The notes under the pieces are model-generated. The model did not search any database, had not been told where the DNA came from, and saw only the letters and a list, made by a program, of their open reading frames with translations. Shown here one piece after another: positions 22,564 through 35,227 of a stretch of DNA of 64,000 nucleotides. This DNA comes from Xenoacremonium recifei (lineage: Eukaryota; Ascomycota; Sordariomycetes; Hypocreales; Nectriaceae). The DNA lies in the NCBI GenBank assembly GCA_012184525.1, contig WOFQ01000011.1, forward strand, positions 744,001 to 808,000, read 5' to 3'. Made by a program: the position numbers and the translations under genes. Each line of letters begins with the position of its first letter. Within the stretch, counting starts at the first letter, position 1.

Positions 22564-23194
22564 CTACCAGTCCCAATCTGCTTCAGTCTCCCTCACCAAG
22601 ATTGCTCCAGAAATTTGCTCCGACTCCTCGACGAAGTAACTGGAGTTGGGACCGATCAAAGTCAGAGATCCATACAGGATCAAACGGCGGCACTTCCTAG
22701 TTGACCGGTTAGCATCTTGTTCATCTTTTTGAGAAGTTATGGTGCTTACAGATACCCAGTGATGCTGAGGTTACCATAAATCTCCAGCTCTGTCCCTTCG
22801 AGGTTGCCCATGACTTTGAGCTTTCCATAGCCCTTGATCTTATCACTATCCACGAGTCAGAAGTGTACACAATATTCGTTCGGGGAAGGATACATACTTG
22901 GCAACAAGGTATCCAGAAACCACAATGTTTCCGTATGCTTTGATTCTTCCGCTGTAAGAGATGTTAGCAAGAGGCGAGCATCAAGGGGGTTAAGGGGTCT
23001 ACATACTCGCATCGAACGCTGCCATTCATGCTGATGGCTCCATACGCGTCGATCTTCTCTTGGACGATGAAGTCTCCGTCGAGGTTGATGCTGCTGCCAG
23101 ACTTGACAGAGCCGGCCACTTCGAGCGGTCCACGCAGATCGATCTGATGATCACTGCGGATGCTTCGCGTTCGTCGGAAGTGTGGTGGTGTCAT
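22564..23194 (-). CDS. Bactofilin-like polymer-forming beta-helix protein
   Basis: Looks like a bactofilin (DUF583-type) domain: a right-handed beta-helix that self-assembles into filaments in bacteria. Four minus-strand exons, 23007-23194, 22898-22951, 22750-22845 and 22564-22696, join with all three introns in phase 2 to give 156 residues. The body is a ladder of short repeats with regular Gly and hydrophobic positions: IDLRGPLEVAGSVKSGSSIN, LDGDFIVQEKIDAYGAISMN, GRIKAYGNIVVSGYLVA, DKIKGYGKLKVMGNLEG, TELEIYGNLSITGYL, RRLILYGSLTLIG. A short polar N-terminus (TPPHFRRTRSIRS) precedes it, and the C-terminus is acidic, ending DWDW. Donors are GTATGT, GTATGT and GTAAGC. The ATG at 23192-23194 is the first in frame. 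Cellular role in fungi unknown; a scaffold or cytoskeletal function is inference. Confidence 0.8.
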
Positions 23195-24916
23195 GGCCAA
23201 GGACCAGTGGTTGTGAAGAGAGGGGATGAAGTCCCCTCTGGACGACAAGAGTCGTTTGCTTTGTGGGTTGTTGTGGCCTTTGATGTCAGGCTATGTTGTT
23301 GGCGAGGTCGTTGAGTTGCGACTTGTGCGTTGTTGGTGCTTTTGGTTCAGGAACAACTTCATCCCTCGTTCCTCAGGTCGAGATGATGTTCTCTTATACG
23401 TCGTTATCTCAACCACGGATGCTGGAAGGCTGCAACCTCCAAATACGAACTAGCCCAAGCCATAGGCTCTCTTCGACTGGACGCTCGAATCATTCATCCA
23501 GGCACGGCACGAGACCGACGGGGGGTTGCGGCTCGTCTAGCCTACGCCGAGAGCAGGGGCACAGCCAAAAACGCCCAAGCTCGCAGTTTCTGGGTGTGTC
23601 TCTCGTGGAGCTTTCCTCATTTGAACGCGCAGCCGACGACTCTGTCATTCACCGAGAGAAAAAGGCGTGCGAGGATCCTGGAAACTGGCTCCCGTCGGTC
23701 CCCTCTACAACTAGGCCGCTTTCCCGATCCCCATTTCGCGTGCGTGCGTGGGAAATCCATGGCGCCGGCTGCCATCCGACTTACACGGCGCGAGGCGCAC
23801 CCGGTGGAGCATTGAAGATGGAGACAAGACATTGGACGGTGGGCTGCATCGGCTGTCAACCAGCCTTGTCCTGCGGTTCAGCCTGCGATGCCTGGAGGGA
23901 CAGGGCTGGCCGCCTGATTCGCCGGAAACCAAAGGACTGGACTGGCTCGGGCGAAGGTCTCCCGACCAGACTAGGAGGAGTTCGAGTGCGGGCGTGCAAA
24001 GTGCAATCGTGCCCTGCCGTTGATGACGGGGATTCGGGTGCGCCACAGCGACCTCACTGGTCCGTTGCCCGGCCTAGGCCAGCCCTACGAGGTATTTTGG
24101 GCGGCCTGCACACCCATTCAGCTGCGCGCTGTGACTCGCAGCAGCAAGGCACGAAATGCACCTCATTTTCAGCGCCCTTCGTGTTGACAGATAGGACAGG
24201 ACACGGACAATTGCAACGGTTGCTCGCTTCACGAATGACGTTCCATCGAATCCACAGCCTCGAGCACGCGCTGCAGGGTCCAAGCCCATGGCTGCCTTAC
24301 CCGATGCGTCACGGCGATTCTCGGTGGGCGAATCCCCGCGAGGCCCCTCATTGACGATCAGGCTCCCGACAAGCCGTCCTTGAAGCCCCGTCGAGGCGCG
24401 CCCATTTGCGAAGTTCTGCTCAATGTCTGCAGTCACTCAGATCACGGGTGCGATAATAATACCATGACAGTATACCGTCCCTTTGGCCTCTCACGCTGCC
24501 TCCAGCTGTCACAGCAATTGACCGCTTCTCTCGATTCATTGGTTTCTAAATTCAGCAGACGGCCCTAAAAACGCCCATTGATTATACACGGAAAAGCGCG
24601 CGCCAGTCCTAGAATAAACCTCCTCAAGTTTACGGAGATGGGCTTCGAGACCTACCCCCCAGGACGGAAATGGACACAATAATCGAGCTGTCCTTTGTGT
24701 TGGAAAAAGAAAAGAAAAAGCAAGCCGAAAGTGTACGCCCGCCGTCCGGGACCACTCATCTCCAGAGATGTCCTTCCCAAGGTTCCCCCCCGCGCCATGC
24801 CATCCAATGCTTCATCTGACACCCCCCATATCCTGAAGCCTACTTCGGTGTACGTACGCCAATGCAACACCTCGTCGAATCAGCCTTGCCAAGGAGTCAT
24901 CCCGTCGACCTCACTC
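23195..24916. other. Intergenic, nothing recognised
   Basis: Contains a long plus-strand open frame (about 23293-24354) whose translation is rich in Ser/Arg/Gly/Cys without domain character, so I treat it as chance. Otherwise promoter of the bactofilin-like gene and the 3' flank of the next gene. Confidence 0.35.
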
Positions 24917-26070
24917 TCACTCGCCGCCCACGAAGCCGAGACCGATGCCTGAGCATAGGGCTGCAAACGCCCACACGCCGCCATATGCCAATGCCCCCGT
25001 GCCCTGGATTCCGTAGACGCTTAGCGTCAGGCCGATGTAGGTGCTGATGGTTGAGATGACGACAGCAATGGCAGTGCGGCGGATGACTACCTTGGTCTTG
25101 GCCGTATACCCCCAAACGTTCCACCAGACCGTCTGCCCGAGGGTCGCCTTGACGGGGTCAAACTCGGCAATCTTGTCATCCTCCTTGACGTGCCCGGTTG
25201 TCGCAAACGGGGCGAAGATGAAGGTGCTAGCGGCAGCCCCGAAGAGCAAGGTCGTAGGGAGGACCGCGGCGTACGATGCCGTGTAAGCCGGCTCGAGGGT
25301 CGGCAGACCGGAGAAATACACGACCAGGACGCGGGGCAGGATGAATCGCATCGACAGCACAAGCACAACCGTGTAAATCCCCGTCGACAAAGCCGTCGTG
25401 TAAAGCTGCAGGGGCAGACTAATCAGCTCGCGGTTCGGCAGTGGCGCCGAGGAACTGTGGAAGGCCGAGAGCGGTCGGAGGAGATAGAAAGGCACGGCAA
25501 CGGAGATTATGTCGATGCCCAGCGCAGAGACGGCGACCACGGGGCTTAAAGAGTAGAAGGTCGACAGGAGGTAGAACTGCAGATAGCCCATCAGTTAGAC
25601 CACGCCACGCGATAGAGCAAGGAAAATAGGCCATGGATACTAACATGCGGTCCATGAGAAAGCAAGTACAGCGCCGCGACATCCAAGCTATCCAACCCGC
25701 CATACCATCCCAGCGCAAGCTCAACCCTGAATCACAGCCCATTAGCAACTCTCTCTCTTCCATCCCACCAGAAGCAAATAAATACTCACGCCTTCCACCC
25801 CGCCAACACACCAACCTCCCCCCAAGTCTCCAAGCTCCGCGTCAAGCCCAGCAACTCACCCCTCGTCGCATCCCCCAGCGCCATATACCCTACCGCCTCC
25901 AGCGCAAAGCTCAGCAGCACGGCGACGGGCATCTTAGCCGGCGCGGGGAGGAAATCGGTGCGGCTGCTGCTCCGCGGGGCAGGCGCGAGATCTGGCTGCG
26001 GCGCTGGCTCATCCTTCACAGGCGCAGCAGGGTCGGGCTTCACAACAGGGGCGCGGCGTTCTCGAGGCAT
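24917..26070 (-). CDS. Multi-pass membrane protein of unknown function
   Basis: I do not recognise a named family. Exons 25790-26070, 25645-25726 and 24917-25576 (minus) give 340 residues. The N-terminus is proline/acid-rich and cytosol-like (KPDPAAPVKDEPAPQPDLAP). Six or seven hydrophobic segments follow, including MPVAVLLSFALEAVGYMALG, LYLLSHGPHFYLLSTFYSL, IDIISVAVPFYLL, GIYTVVLVLSMRF, SYAAVLPTTLLFGAAAS and AIAVVISTISTYIGLTLSV. Between the last ones is a hydrophilic loop with FDPVKATLGQTVWWNVWGY. Introns have GTGAGT and GTTAGT donors, and the second removal replaces a stop-containing stretch with continuous membrane sequence. It looks like a conserved fungal organelle membrane protein, but location and substrate are unknown. 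Confidence 0.75.
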
Positions 26071-27101
26071 ATTTGCGATTCTTCAGACGTTCGTGGGATT
26101 GTCGGAGAGAAACCGAGGGGAAGGCGCGCGCGCGGGCTGTGAGATCATAAAGATGGCGATCGTGTGGGGAGTTGAGTCTGTGACGTCGGGATGTTCGTGG
26201 TCGCTGGAGGAACGGCCGTGTTAGGTCAGGTAGGAGCTTCGATCCCCGCCCCGCGCCGTAAGGCTGCCACTCACTCACTGATGGATGGATGGATCGGGGA
26301 GGAGACTTCTTAGCTTCGAGATGGAGACTCCAGCAATGTGGGTTTTTTTGCTTTTCCCATTTTTTCCTTCATTTCCTTCCATTTCCCATCTTTTTTCCTC
26401 TCTTACTTTTTCTTCGTCGTCTGTCTCGCATGCCTTGGGTGTTCTTGTTCTGCTTCCGTGAGGCTCGGTATAAGCTTGGTGAATGATATTTCTCCGTGTG
26501 GACCCTGAGTGACTGTGTCTGGCTGTTCTGTCTCGCGGTCAGAGACGGGAGCTCAACAAAGCTTATCGCTCAACCTTCCCGTCTTTTCCCCTCCTCGATA
26601 TCTCCTCATCATGAGATCATCACTCAGTCTCTCTCTTACGCTCTGCTCCTTTCTCGTGTCTGCGTGCCACTCCTCTCCTCTCGTCTTCGTGTCACGCGTG
26701 ACGGTGCTCAAGCATTCACAGTAGGATCATCAAGACATCAGTCTCTCTGCATCGGTAAGATGTTCATATTTAGTCGGGTGTACGCTCGACGCTCTCCCGG
26801 ATCTTCACTTTAACCTCGTGGCGATGCAATCGCATCTGTCTGTGTCTAACCTCATAGCCATCATCATGATGACCCGGCCAGCAACGCAACAGACGGGCCC
26901 TCCACTCTTCGGTGCTGAAGATTCGGTGGCGGAGCAGGACCACCGCATATACACGTCCAGTATATCGTGATAGGAAAAAAAAAGGAAACGCGCCTGATCC
27001 TTCAACTATACCCTGAAATCCAACTCCGTCAAGATGCCCGGCCCCTCCATAAAGAATGTCCCGTCCCGGTTCTGAATACTTCTGAATCGTTATACAATCG
27101 C
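26071..27101. other. Intergenic with poly-T/pyrimidine tracts
   Basis: Holds T-rich runs at about 26341-26420 and a short GATGGATG repeat at about 26280-26296. No gene. Serves as promoter of the membrane-protein gene and 3' flank of the C2H2 gene. Confidence 0.4.
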
Positions 27102-28724
27102 TTACTCCTCCATGCGGCCAAAGACGCCGTCGTCATCTTCGTCGCTGCGCGCGCGAGAGCGCATATCAAAGTCATCATCGTCCATGACGGACTCGCCGCT
27201 CTCCTCCATCTTGACGTCCTCGCTGGGGCGTCTCATCTCGCCGCGGGTGAAGCTCTCGGGCTGACGGCTCGGGAAGCTGTTGATGAAACCCGCGGTCGAC
27301 AGGGATGTGGCCTGGTCGAGATACTGCGCAGGCAGTGGCGGAACGGGAGGGGCGTCGGCAGGCAGCGTAACCGTGCCCGTGCGAGAGCCATTGTTACTCC
27401 CGAAGCTGCAGCTGAGCAGCTCGACGGCTGCAGCCAGGTCGCGATCATCCTGGCCGGTATTGTTACGCCCAGACGACGGGGGGCGGTAGTCGTTGCTGGG
27501 CTGGCGGAAGTGGCCCCCAAAGCCCGAGCCAAAGGGGACGCTGCCCGTGTTGAACGACGCTGCTGAGGGCGCCGACTGGTAGCTGCGGGAGAATCCGCTC
27601 CCGCTGCTCAGGCGTTTGTTCCGGTACGACGTACCGTTAAAGGTCATCCCCTCAATTTGCGGGGGAGGGGTCGTGTCCGTTGAACTCTGGCGATCTGCGT
27701 GGTCCGAGAACCCTGATGCGTCAGGGGACGACGACTCGCGATCGCTGGGAAAGTCCTTGGCCGAGTCAGGAGGCGTCGTGACGCTATCCTTCATCGTGCC
27801 GTTCATGGCCACCAGGACCGAGGCGGCCTCGAGCAGCTGCACTTGCTGGTGCTTCGAGATGAGCAGCTTGGAAGTAAAGGACCATTCGGGAGTATGCTCC
27901 CACCTAGCCACAAAAGTCAACCAAACGTGTCCTACGCACTCACACACACACGCTACGACGCCACATCTCATGTCCGACAACGGCGGAGAATGGGGGGAGG
28001 GATTGGTGTAAGAGGGGAACCAACAAGTGCTTCGTCAAGCAGCTCGAGTGCTTGTAGCCCTTGCCGCATTTTTCGCAACGGACTTCGACCCGGTTCGATC
28101 GCTTCCCGTCCTTAGACAGAGGCTGGCCGTCGCTAGCACGTCGGCCTCGCGCCTTCTGGAACTTATTGGCATCGGCAACCTCGTCGGCCGAGTTGTCGTT
28201 CGGGTCGTCCTCGATGGCACTACCAGTGAGTTCTCGCTTGGCGTCGACAATCGATCGGTGCGAGGGCAGGCTCGCAGGCGGGGAAGGCAGGCTACCGACG
28301 ATGGCAGCTCGAGCCGCGGCCGTCTTGGACATGGTGTTCCGGCGCCCACCGAGGGCAATGGGCATGGCAGCGGTCCGCTCGCCGTCCCGTATCGCCGCGG
28401 TGAGGGCTGCGACGTTGGCACCCGGGTTGGTGACGGACTTGCGTCGGGTCACCCGGTGGGTGGCATTGAGGGAACCCGTGAGGAGAGAGTGAGAGCTCGT
28501 TCGGTTGTGGGCTTGTCGACCGGGGACCGACGAGGAGCTCGACACGGACGGGCGCTGTTGCGTCAATGGCCTCGAAGACTGCTGCATTTCCTGAACAGAG
28601 CGAGGGCATCAGCACATCTGGGCCTGGGCAGGTGGGAGTTCAAGTTGGCAGAGCTGGCGGGGAGGGGGGCAGGCAGGGTGCCCCGGGTAAGTCGCCGAGG
28701 GCGGCATACTTTGGATGAGGCCAT
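27102..28724 (-). CDS. Single C2H2 zinc-finger protein, putative transcription regulator
   Basis: Nuclear protein with one classical C2H2 finger. Exons 28710-28724, 28025-28590 and 27102-27903 (minus) give 460 residues starting MASSKEMQQSSRPLTQQR. The finger reads CEKCGKGYKHSSCLTKHLWEH (C-x2-C-x12-H-x3-H) at about residues 176-200, followed directly by a conserved-looking helical segment (TPEWSFTSKLLISKHQQVQL and VLVAMN). The rest is Ser/Pro-rich and disordered, with an acidic C-terminus (VMDDDDFDMRSRARSDEDDD). The second intron (27904-28024) cuts between the two zinc-binding histidines, so only spliced mRNA encodes a finger. The first coding exon is 15 nt. One finger alone gives weak DNA specificity, so protein or RNA binding is also possible. 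Confidence 0.85.
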
Positions 28725-31700
28725 TGCCGGCGAGATGGGATGCTCGAAAATCGACGCGACGGCAGCCGATCGACCACGAGCGGGATGGCGAGGATGAGAA
28801 TTGGGCTGTTACTGGCGTATCTGTCACGATGTTATCGAGGCAAAAGGGAAGAGAGGTGGTGAGAGGCGAAGTCTCGCGAGAAGGTAAGTCAGAGGACGAG
28901 AAATAATATTTTGGGAGGATCGTTCAGCCGGGGCGTGCGTGTGACAGACTGCGGGGGGCGGGTGTAGCAGCGATTGGGCGTCTGGAGCACGATCCGTACC
29001 TGCCTGCGCCTTCCTCCCGGCTACGTGAATCGACTCCTTTGGCCATTATCGCGTCTTGTCTCATATTTATGAGCCCTCGTGAATCAGCGCCCTACCGTAT
29101 CTTGCCTGGCGTCGCCCGCCGCGCCCTCGCTCCAGCTCTGGGGGAGGCCGCTTCTGCGCCAAAGCCACGTCCTGGCTAGGAATGGTTCCAACACCTTCCA
29201 CCAGGCGCTCCGACTGTCGTTGGGGTGGGATCCGAAAAGGTCCCTCCGCCGTGTACTGCAGCGGCCATTCGACGGCGAGGGGGTGGAGAGGGCCAAGTGG
29301 ATTATTCGCCCGCTGACCCCGGTCGATCACGACTGGACCGACCTGCAAGAATGGCTGAAGGCCAGGGCAGCTGCCAGGGCGTGAATGTATGCTACCTTAG
29401 GCAGAGAGAAAGACGTCTGGGTCAAGCCAATGGAGGCTGAGCCAGCGCTGACTGATGCACGGCGGGCAACCGACAGCTCCAGGACCGCGGAGGTCACGTC
29501 CACTCTCCGGAGTCCACGGTGAAGAAAGAGTTGTCCTGCTTCGTACGGCATCGTAGGTACACCCAGCCCATATGCAAGCTAATGGGAAAGCAGCTGCCGG
29601 GGGATCACCCATTCGGAGCGATAGAGGCCCTTATGCCGTCGTGTCTGCTGGGTCCAGAGAGGGCACGTCGTGTCGTTCGTTCCCTTGTTGACTAATGGCT
29701 CTTGAGGTTATCGGACCTCTATTCTGGGCTGATCCGTCACCCGACACTCAACAGTCCTCGCAATCTCCTGTTGCGTGCCTCACATCGACAGTATAATCGT
29801 TCCCCAACCAAGCACGGCTCACAGTGCAAATGGCCAGATGAGACGAGTCCTTGCAAAGGAGGGGTTCTTACAGACTTAATCTGGGCCTCACCCCCATCGG
29901 ATTCTGGGATATGCAGGTTGGGATGCCATTATGTCCACTCGCCTTTGACCGCAAGGGGGAGCCTGCTGAATGAAGTCCATGCGCTGTAAACGGAACAGGT
30001 ATGGGTCTCGGTAGACGTTCTGCGACAGATTGAGGCACCGACGGTGGGCAGTGAAAGAGAACGCCCTCTGCACGGTTGATTCAACGCAGGGCATGTGTTT
30101 TGATGGCATGCGTAGATGGTCCAGTGTCTCGCCGTGCCGTCGCCTTTGGAGCCTCAATGGGGTAAGTTCTTGGTTCTTGGACACAGCTGTGCTGAGCCAT
30201 GTGGACCTGTCTCTCTTCACGTTCACGGTTATGAAACACATGTGCCATTAGTCCTGTGACTGGAGAGCAGAGAACCATTTTGAGGCAAAAGGCTTCTATC
30301 CCGGGCTTCCAGAATGGCGACCACTTGTAATAGGGATTGAGAAGGTACCTCTGGGACGGCATGACCGTCGATTCAATTTGGAATGTTGAGGGCGTTTAAC
30401 CCCACGGCGTTCGCCGGCATCTCTTCTTTCACCGTGCGCGCAGACTTTGTTATTGAAATCTCAATCCAGGGTGTTAACAAGGGACAGGCACCAGGTCCGT
30501 ACTGGCTGAACCCCATCCGAGAGCTATTCCGTTGGGAGACGTCGGCATGGACAGCCAAATCCGTGGTTTGTGCCCTCATCCAGACCGGTCAAAGGCCGGT
30601 CGATTCTGCTTTGGCCGCGAACTGCTGCGAGGGGCGCCAACAAGCGCCGATAGTGAATCAGAGTGGATATTGGGGCTCGTTTTCCTTTCATCGGAGGCTG
30701 CAAAAAGTCAAGACGGCGAGGGCGGTGACGGGAAAATTTTAGGATGGACACGGGAAATAGGAATCGAGGATCGGGTGCGTGATCGAAATGCCAACTCTGA
30801 GGCGGTAGAGGGCAATCCTCTCGGCCTCTGGGGCTAATCACGTGATACGGTTGAAACGGTCGTGCCAATATTGAAACAGCGTTAATGATGGGAAATTAAG
30901 CAGTCTCGCATGTCAGCCAGTAGCTGTTCGAGCGCATTGATGAATAAATGCCGGGAGCGCTTGAGCTGGCGTCTCGTCTGTAAATTTCATTGAGGCAGCA
31001 GCCAATCAGTGTGCGCCTAGGATCGTCACGGTTGCTTGCTTTTGATCAATTCATGAACGAGTTGTTGTCAGTCGATACGAGAAACTCGTGAACGAACTCA
31101 ATGGTACGAACAGACAGGCAATGGCCAAGAGGATCGCTCGGTGTTGCAGCCGTCGGATCTCCGTTTAATGCCCTACCAACTGTGAGAGTGAGATGATCCT
31201 GGCAAGTCTGTAGAGTGGCGCAGATTGGTTTGCACTGGCGCTGACCCTCCCTCATCTGATCTGACATTGTCTCTCGCCTGACTGTATTTCGATAAACTCG
31301 TTGTTTCGGGTCTTCTAGCTTTCTCTTCTATCCGACCTCGTCCGACCTGAGCTGGCCTGACCTGTGGACAAGACAGGTGGAGGCGGCAACTCTCCCAAAG
31401 GCTCCATTTGTTTGATTCCTTGGTAAAGCACTACCGACCCAGATCGGACAGGTGATTCGATGGGATGTGAGATTGCAGACCACGAAAGTCGAAACGTGCC
31501 AGATGCATACGACTCTGTGAGGTTGGGCCTTGTTGGGGACGGCGCTCCGGCTTATGCAAATGAACGATATTCCCCTGTCCCGGTTTGAAGCATGGGGTTT
31601 ATCTGGTGTGTCGTTAAAGGAGAACGACCCAAAGTGTTTAGGTGCATCAGATACAGAAACCCCCTCACTACTCCGTACAGTACTGACCTACCGTCCAAAC

Positions 31701-34700
31701 GGGCGAGGGCAGGCCTACCCAGGTTGGGACAAGCGGGACCACCGCGGCAGGTGAAGTTGCAACTCTGTTCCCTTTCCAGGGCTGCAGGGCACCAGTGCGC
31801 GCTGATGGCGCCTCTCAGGGCTTGCCACCCATTGTCTCGAACACGTCTGGAGATGGTTAGCTGGCCTGACACCTACTTGTACAGAGACACAGCCCGCCGA
31901 GTCTGCCGCTGTGGACGGGTGGCTTGCCTTGTCAATAGGATTGAGTCTCGTCGACCCCGACGGATCAGTCATCAATTCGAGGCCCATTGCAAGTGCGGAG
32001 GCTGGACGGGAAGAGGGAGGGGGACGAGCTGCTGCAGAGCTAGCGAGCGGGCTTGCCTGTCATCAATCAATCAAAGCATCTGGGGAGGGGACGAAGGCAC
32101 AGTGCACGACCAAGACCTTGGCCTGGCAGGACGGAGGGAGACGAGAGCACCGAGGCTCCATAAATCCAGCCGTCGCGAGTGGGCGGGAGGGTTGGCGATG
32201 CGAAGCTGTCCAACTGTGAAGGAGTCGACAACCCGGATGAAGGAGGGGGTGATCCTGGCGCTGGTCTTCTTTTGGTCAACGGCCGGGTCACTTGCCCTCT
32301 CACCTGACCGGCTTCGTGCGGGCAGCCTGCGATGCAGTGGTGGAAGGCGCGGTGCGGACGGGTCACATGTGCCTTCCTTTGCGTTAGTGAGGAGGTGCAT
32401 CATTCCCGTGCTCGATTCTCAATCAATTGCCAATTGAGGGGGATGCTCCGTCCGTCCTCAATTGAGGGGTAAAGTAGGGCAGCTCCTTCCCACCCAGGGA
32501 TCCGGCGCTGAGTGGTAGTACAGTACAGGGGAAGTGCGGCCCGGATCGTCCTCCAGCGTGGAAGTGGAAGGCGCCGTGGACGGGGTGAGCGATCGCGACG
32601 GAAAAAAGAACAGAATATTGTTGCCCTCTCCCTCTCACTCCCTTCACACCAATCGCCAGACGAACACCGAGCCTGCTAATAAAAGATATCGGCGAGGGCT
32701 GAGACCTATTAGTCTCCGGGATTTCTATCAGCCGTTCCTGACTATCACCCTCGCCCTGCCGTCTTCAGCAATTTGCGGACGATCCCAAGGCCTGGAAACC
32801 AACCGACTGCTGCAGAACCGTCGTGCCCTGGCCCTAGGCGCTCGGGATAATAACGGCCAATGGCATGAACTCCTCCCGAGGGTCTTGTGCCCTGTGGACT
32901 GGATACCCCGGCTTGGGATGTCCTCAGGTTCAATCAAGGAAGAACAAGATGCCATCGCAGCGTTCGCGGATACCCCGACGTCATTGACTCGAGGTGTGAG
33001 GGCAAGCTGCTTATTCTTGCTTAGGGGATTCTGTCACCAGAAAAGAAGACGCCACCACATTGCCAGCTTGTGAGGATCGCTTTAAGAACGTCTTCCCCCA
33101 GATGGCCTTTGGCTCAAGACGCGGATGCGAGACGGCCAATGGTTTACTTGCTCTCAGCTCCAACACTGGCTTGATGGGATCCTGGAACAACCAGAATCTC
33201 ACAACTCCCGAATCTCGATCCATTTAATGGGTAGAAAAGTACCACAGCAGAATGAAACGCCTTTCTCAAGGGCTCCAAGGGCTCAACCCCTGCCGCCAGT
33301 CAAGCCATGCACTCCATACGAGCCTAGATATCGCAGCCCTCACGTCTGCGCCCCTCCATTTCTCGCATTTAAGTGCCTACAGTCCGGCCGCAGGAATCCC
33401 ACAATCTGGGGACAGCTTCCAGCTAAGCGATAAGAAGTCGACGCTTGGAGGGTGAATCCACAGCGATTTCTCTAGTTTCAGTATGGCCCCAATCTCAGGG
33501 CTTTTGTCGGCTGAAGGACACCTGGAGCCATCGGACTCAGGTGGCCGACTACTGTGCTTAGCAGAAACACGACGAGCAGTTGCGTATCACGGGTCAGGCC
33601 TGACTGGGTCGGCCATTATTGGTACAGGCAGATTGGGTGACTCAGTCGTCATTGTGAGCGAACAGGACAGGTTTACAGCAGCACTCCGGATCGACGGCGC
33701 TTTGCCCCCCTTACGTACGTCCGATGGACAGGCTTCTATTGAGAACAATCCTGCGGAGGTTCCGGGCTGGCTCTTACGGAAATCCATTCAGAGAGACGCC
33801 ATGTTATACGCGCTCAGCCGCCGGGCGTCCCAAACGCAGCCTCCTCGCTTTACTGCATTTCCCCGCTAGCATCCTCCGTCTCGCGTGGACCAGTTCACAC
33901 CCCCCCGGCAAGTGTGCCTGGGTACATGGAATCACTGGGCTGTCTGGAGAACCTGTTCTCAAAGAGGCTGGTCTCTCCCGTCATTCCCAGCTCAGCCAAC
34001 GAGAACGCGCAGGCCGAGGCTCAGCATCTCCCCAAATTATAACTGTACCTGCGTGGGAATCGGTCGGTCCACGTGGAATCCTCCTGTCGTACCTTCAGAG
34101 CGTGTCTGTTTTCTCGGGAACGCTCCAGCTGCCTGGATAGTCTCCCGAACTTTGGCTGTCGACTCCCGAACGATCAACGCCGCTTAGGTGTGATGGAGGG
34201 GACCCTTCCGCAGCGGGTACTCAGACGCCGGCCAAATGTCCCTCCTCCCCTCTGCCCCCGTGGCTTATCTGGAGGTTGGCGTCGTGGACCATACAGTGCC
34301 GATTCCCATCTAATTTCTAGGGTTTCCGAAAGGTGTCCAGAGCGTTATCGGTGGGCGCGTCGAAGCCTCTCGCCCAGATGAAATACGCTGTGACTCCCTC
34401 GACGCTCAAGCGGCGGCCGACTTCGGCAGATGAAATCCAGTCTCCCCAAAGCCGCTCAGCGCTCGACAAGGCCTCCAGACGTTCATCGTTGTGGGAGTCT
34501 ATTTGCACGGGTCACCCCGCATCAATGAGTAGGGCTCTAACACCAAATATTGCAAAAATCAAGGCAGAATAATAGCCATATTTCCCTCGCTCGAAGAACT
34601 CTACTCGAAATTGAGAACTCTTCTCTCCAGAGCTTACCCTGCTCACTGGTCCCTACTAAGTTTTCATGAGCAGCGAGAGACTGCAGTGTCTGAAGTCGTT

Positions 34701-35227
34701 CAGTTTGTCTTGACTAGAGTACCCTGTCGTCCGGCATGCACGGGCCACAGGGACATGGCTTCTCTCATCTGGCCTCATGAGCTCGTCCTCATGCGCTTTC
34801 AGAATTCCTATCTGTTGAAAGACAAACGATGCAGCATTTCCTACCTTCAGCAGACAGAATGATACGTTAGAGGTTTAGTTATGCTACACTTAGATGCTAT
34901 TCACCGATCACTGCTCGGTTTGGCGCCTGAAAGGCCGGTCCCGTCGATCTGCCCCAGAAGCTTAATAGAGCTCCAGGCGCGACGCCAAGACAATACCGAT
35001 GCCAAAATGCATTGACACATTGAAAACGGACATGAGATAGCAGCACCCTTTCAGCAAACAGGATGAGGCGATAGACCAGCCAGCACCCCCCACGCTTGTC
35101 TTGTGACATCACAGAGCGCCTTTCGGGTGTTATATCTGCTGTTTGAACGTGTCTGGACGCTACAAGCGCTGCTCTCTTTTCCAAAGCCTGCAAACGAAGC
35201 ACCTGCGCGACGCATCACGCCTCCAAC
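28725..35227. other. 6.5-kb gene-poor region
   Basis: No gene I can support on either strand. Open frames up to 281 codons (31592-32437) translate into Arg/Cys/Ser-rich sequence without domain character and with no splice partners. A few short direct repeats exist, for example the CAATTGAGGGG-like motif near 32425-32470. I see no transposase, reverse transcriptase or terminal repeats. It could hold long regulatory sequence for the C2H2 gene, non-coding RNAs or decayed insertions. Confidence 0.4.

Noticed and set aside
23293..24354. 353-codon plus-strand open frame
   Set aside because: Ser/Arg/Gly/Cys-rich translation without domain character, starts in the promoter of the bactofilin-like gene, no splice partners; best explained by chance in GC-rich DNA.
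31592..32437. 281-codon plus-strand open frame in the gene-poor region
   Set aside because: Composition is random-like (many Arg, Cys, Ser) with no recognisable motif or hydrophobic pattern.
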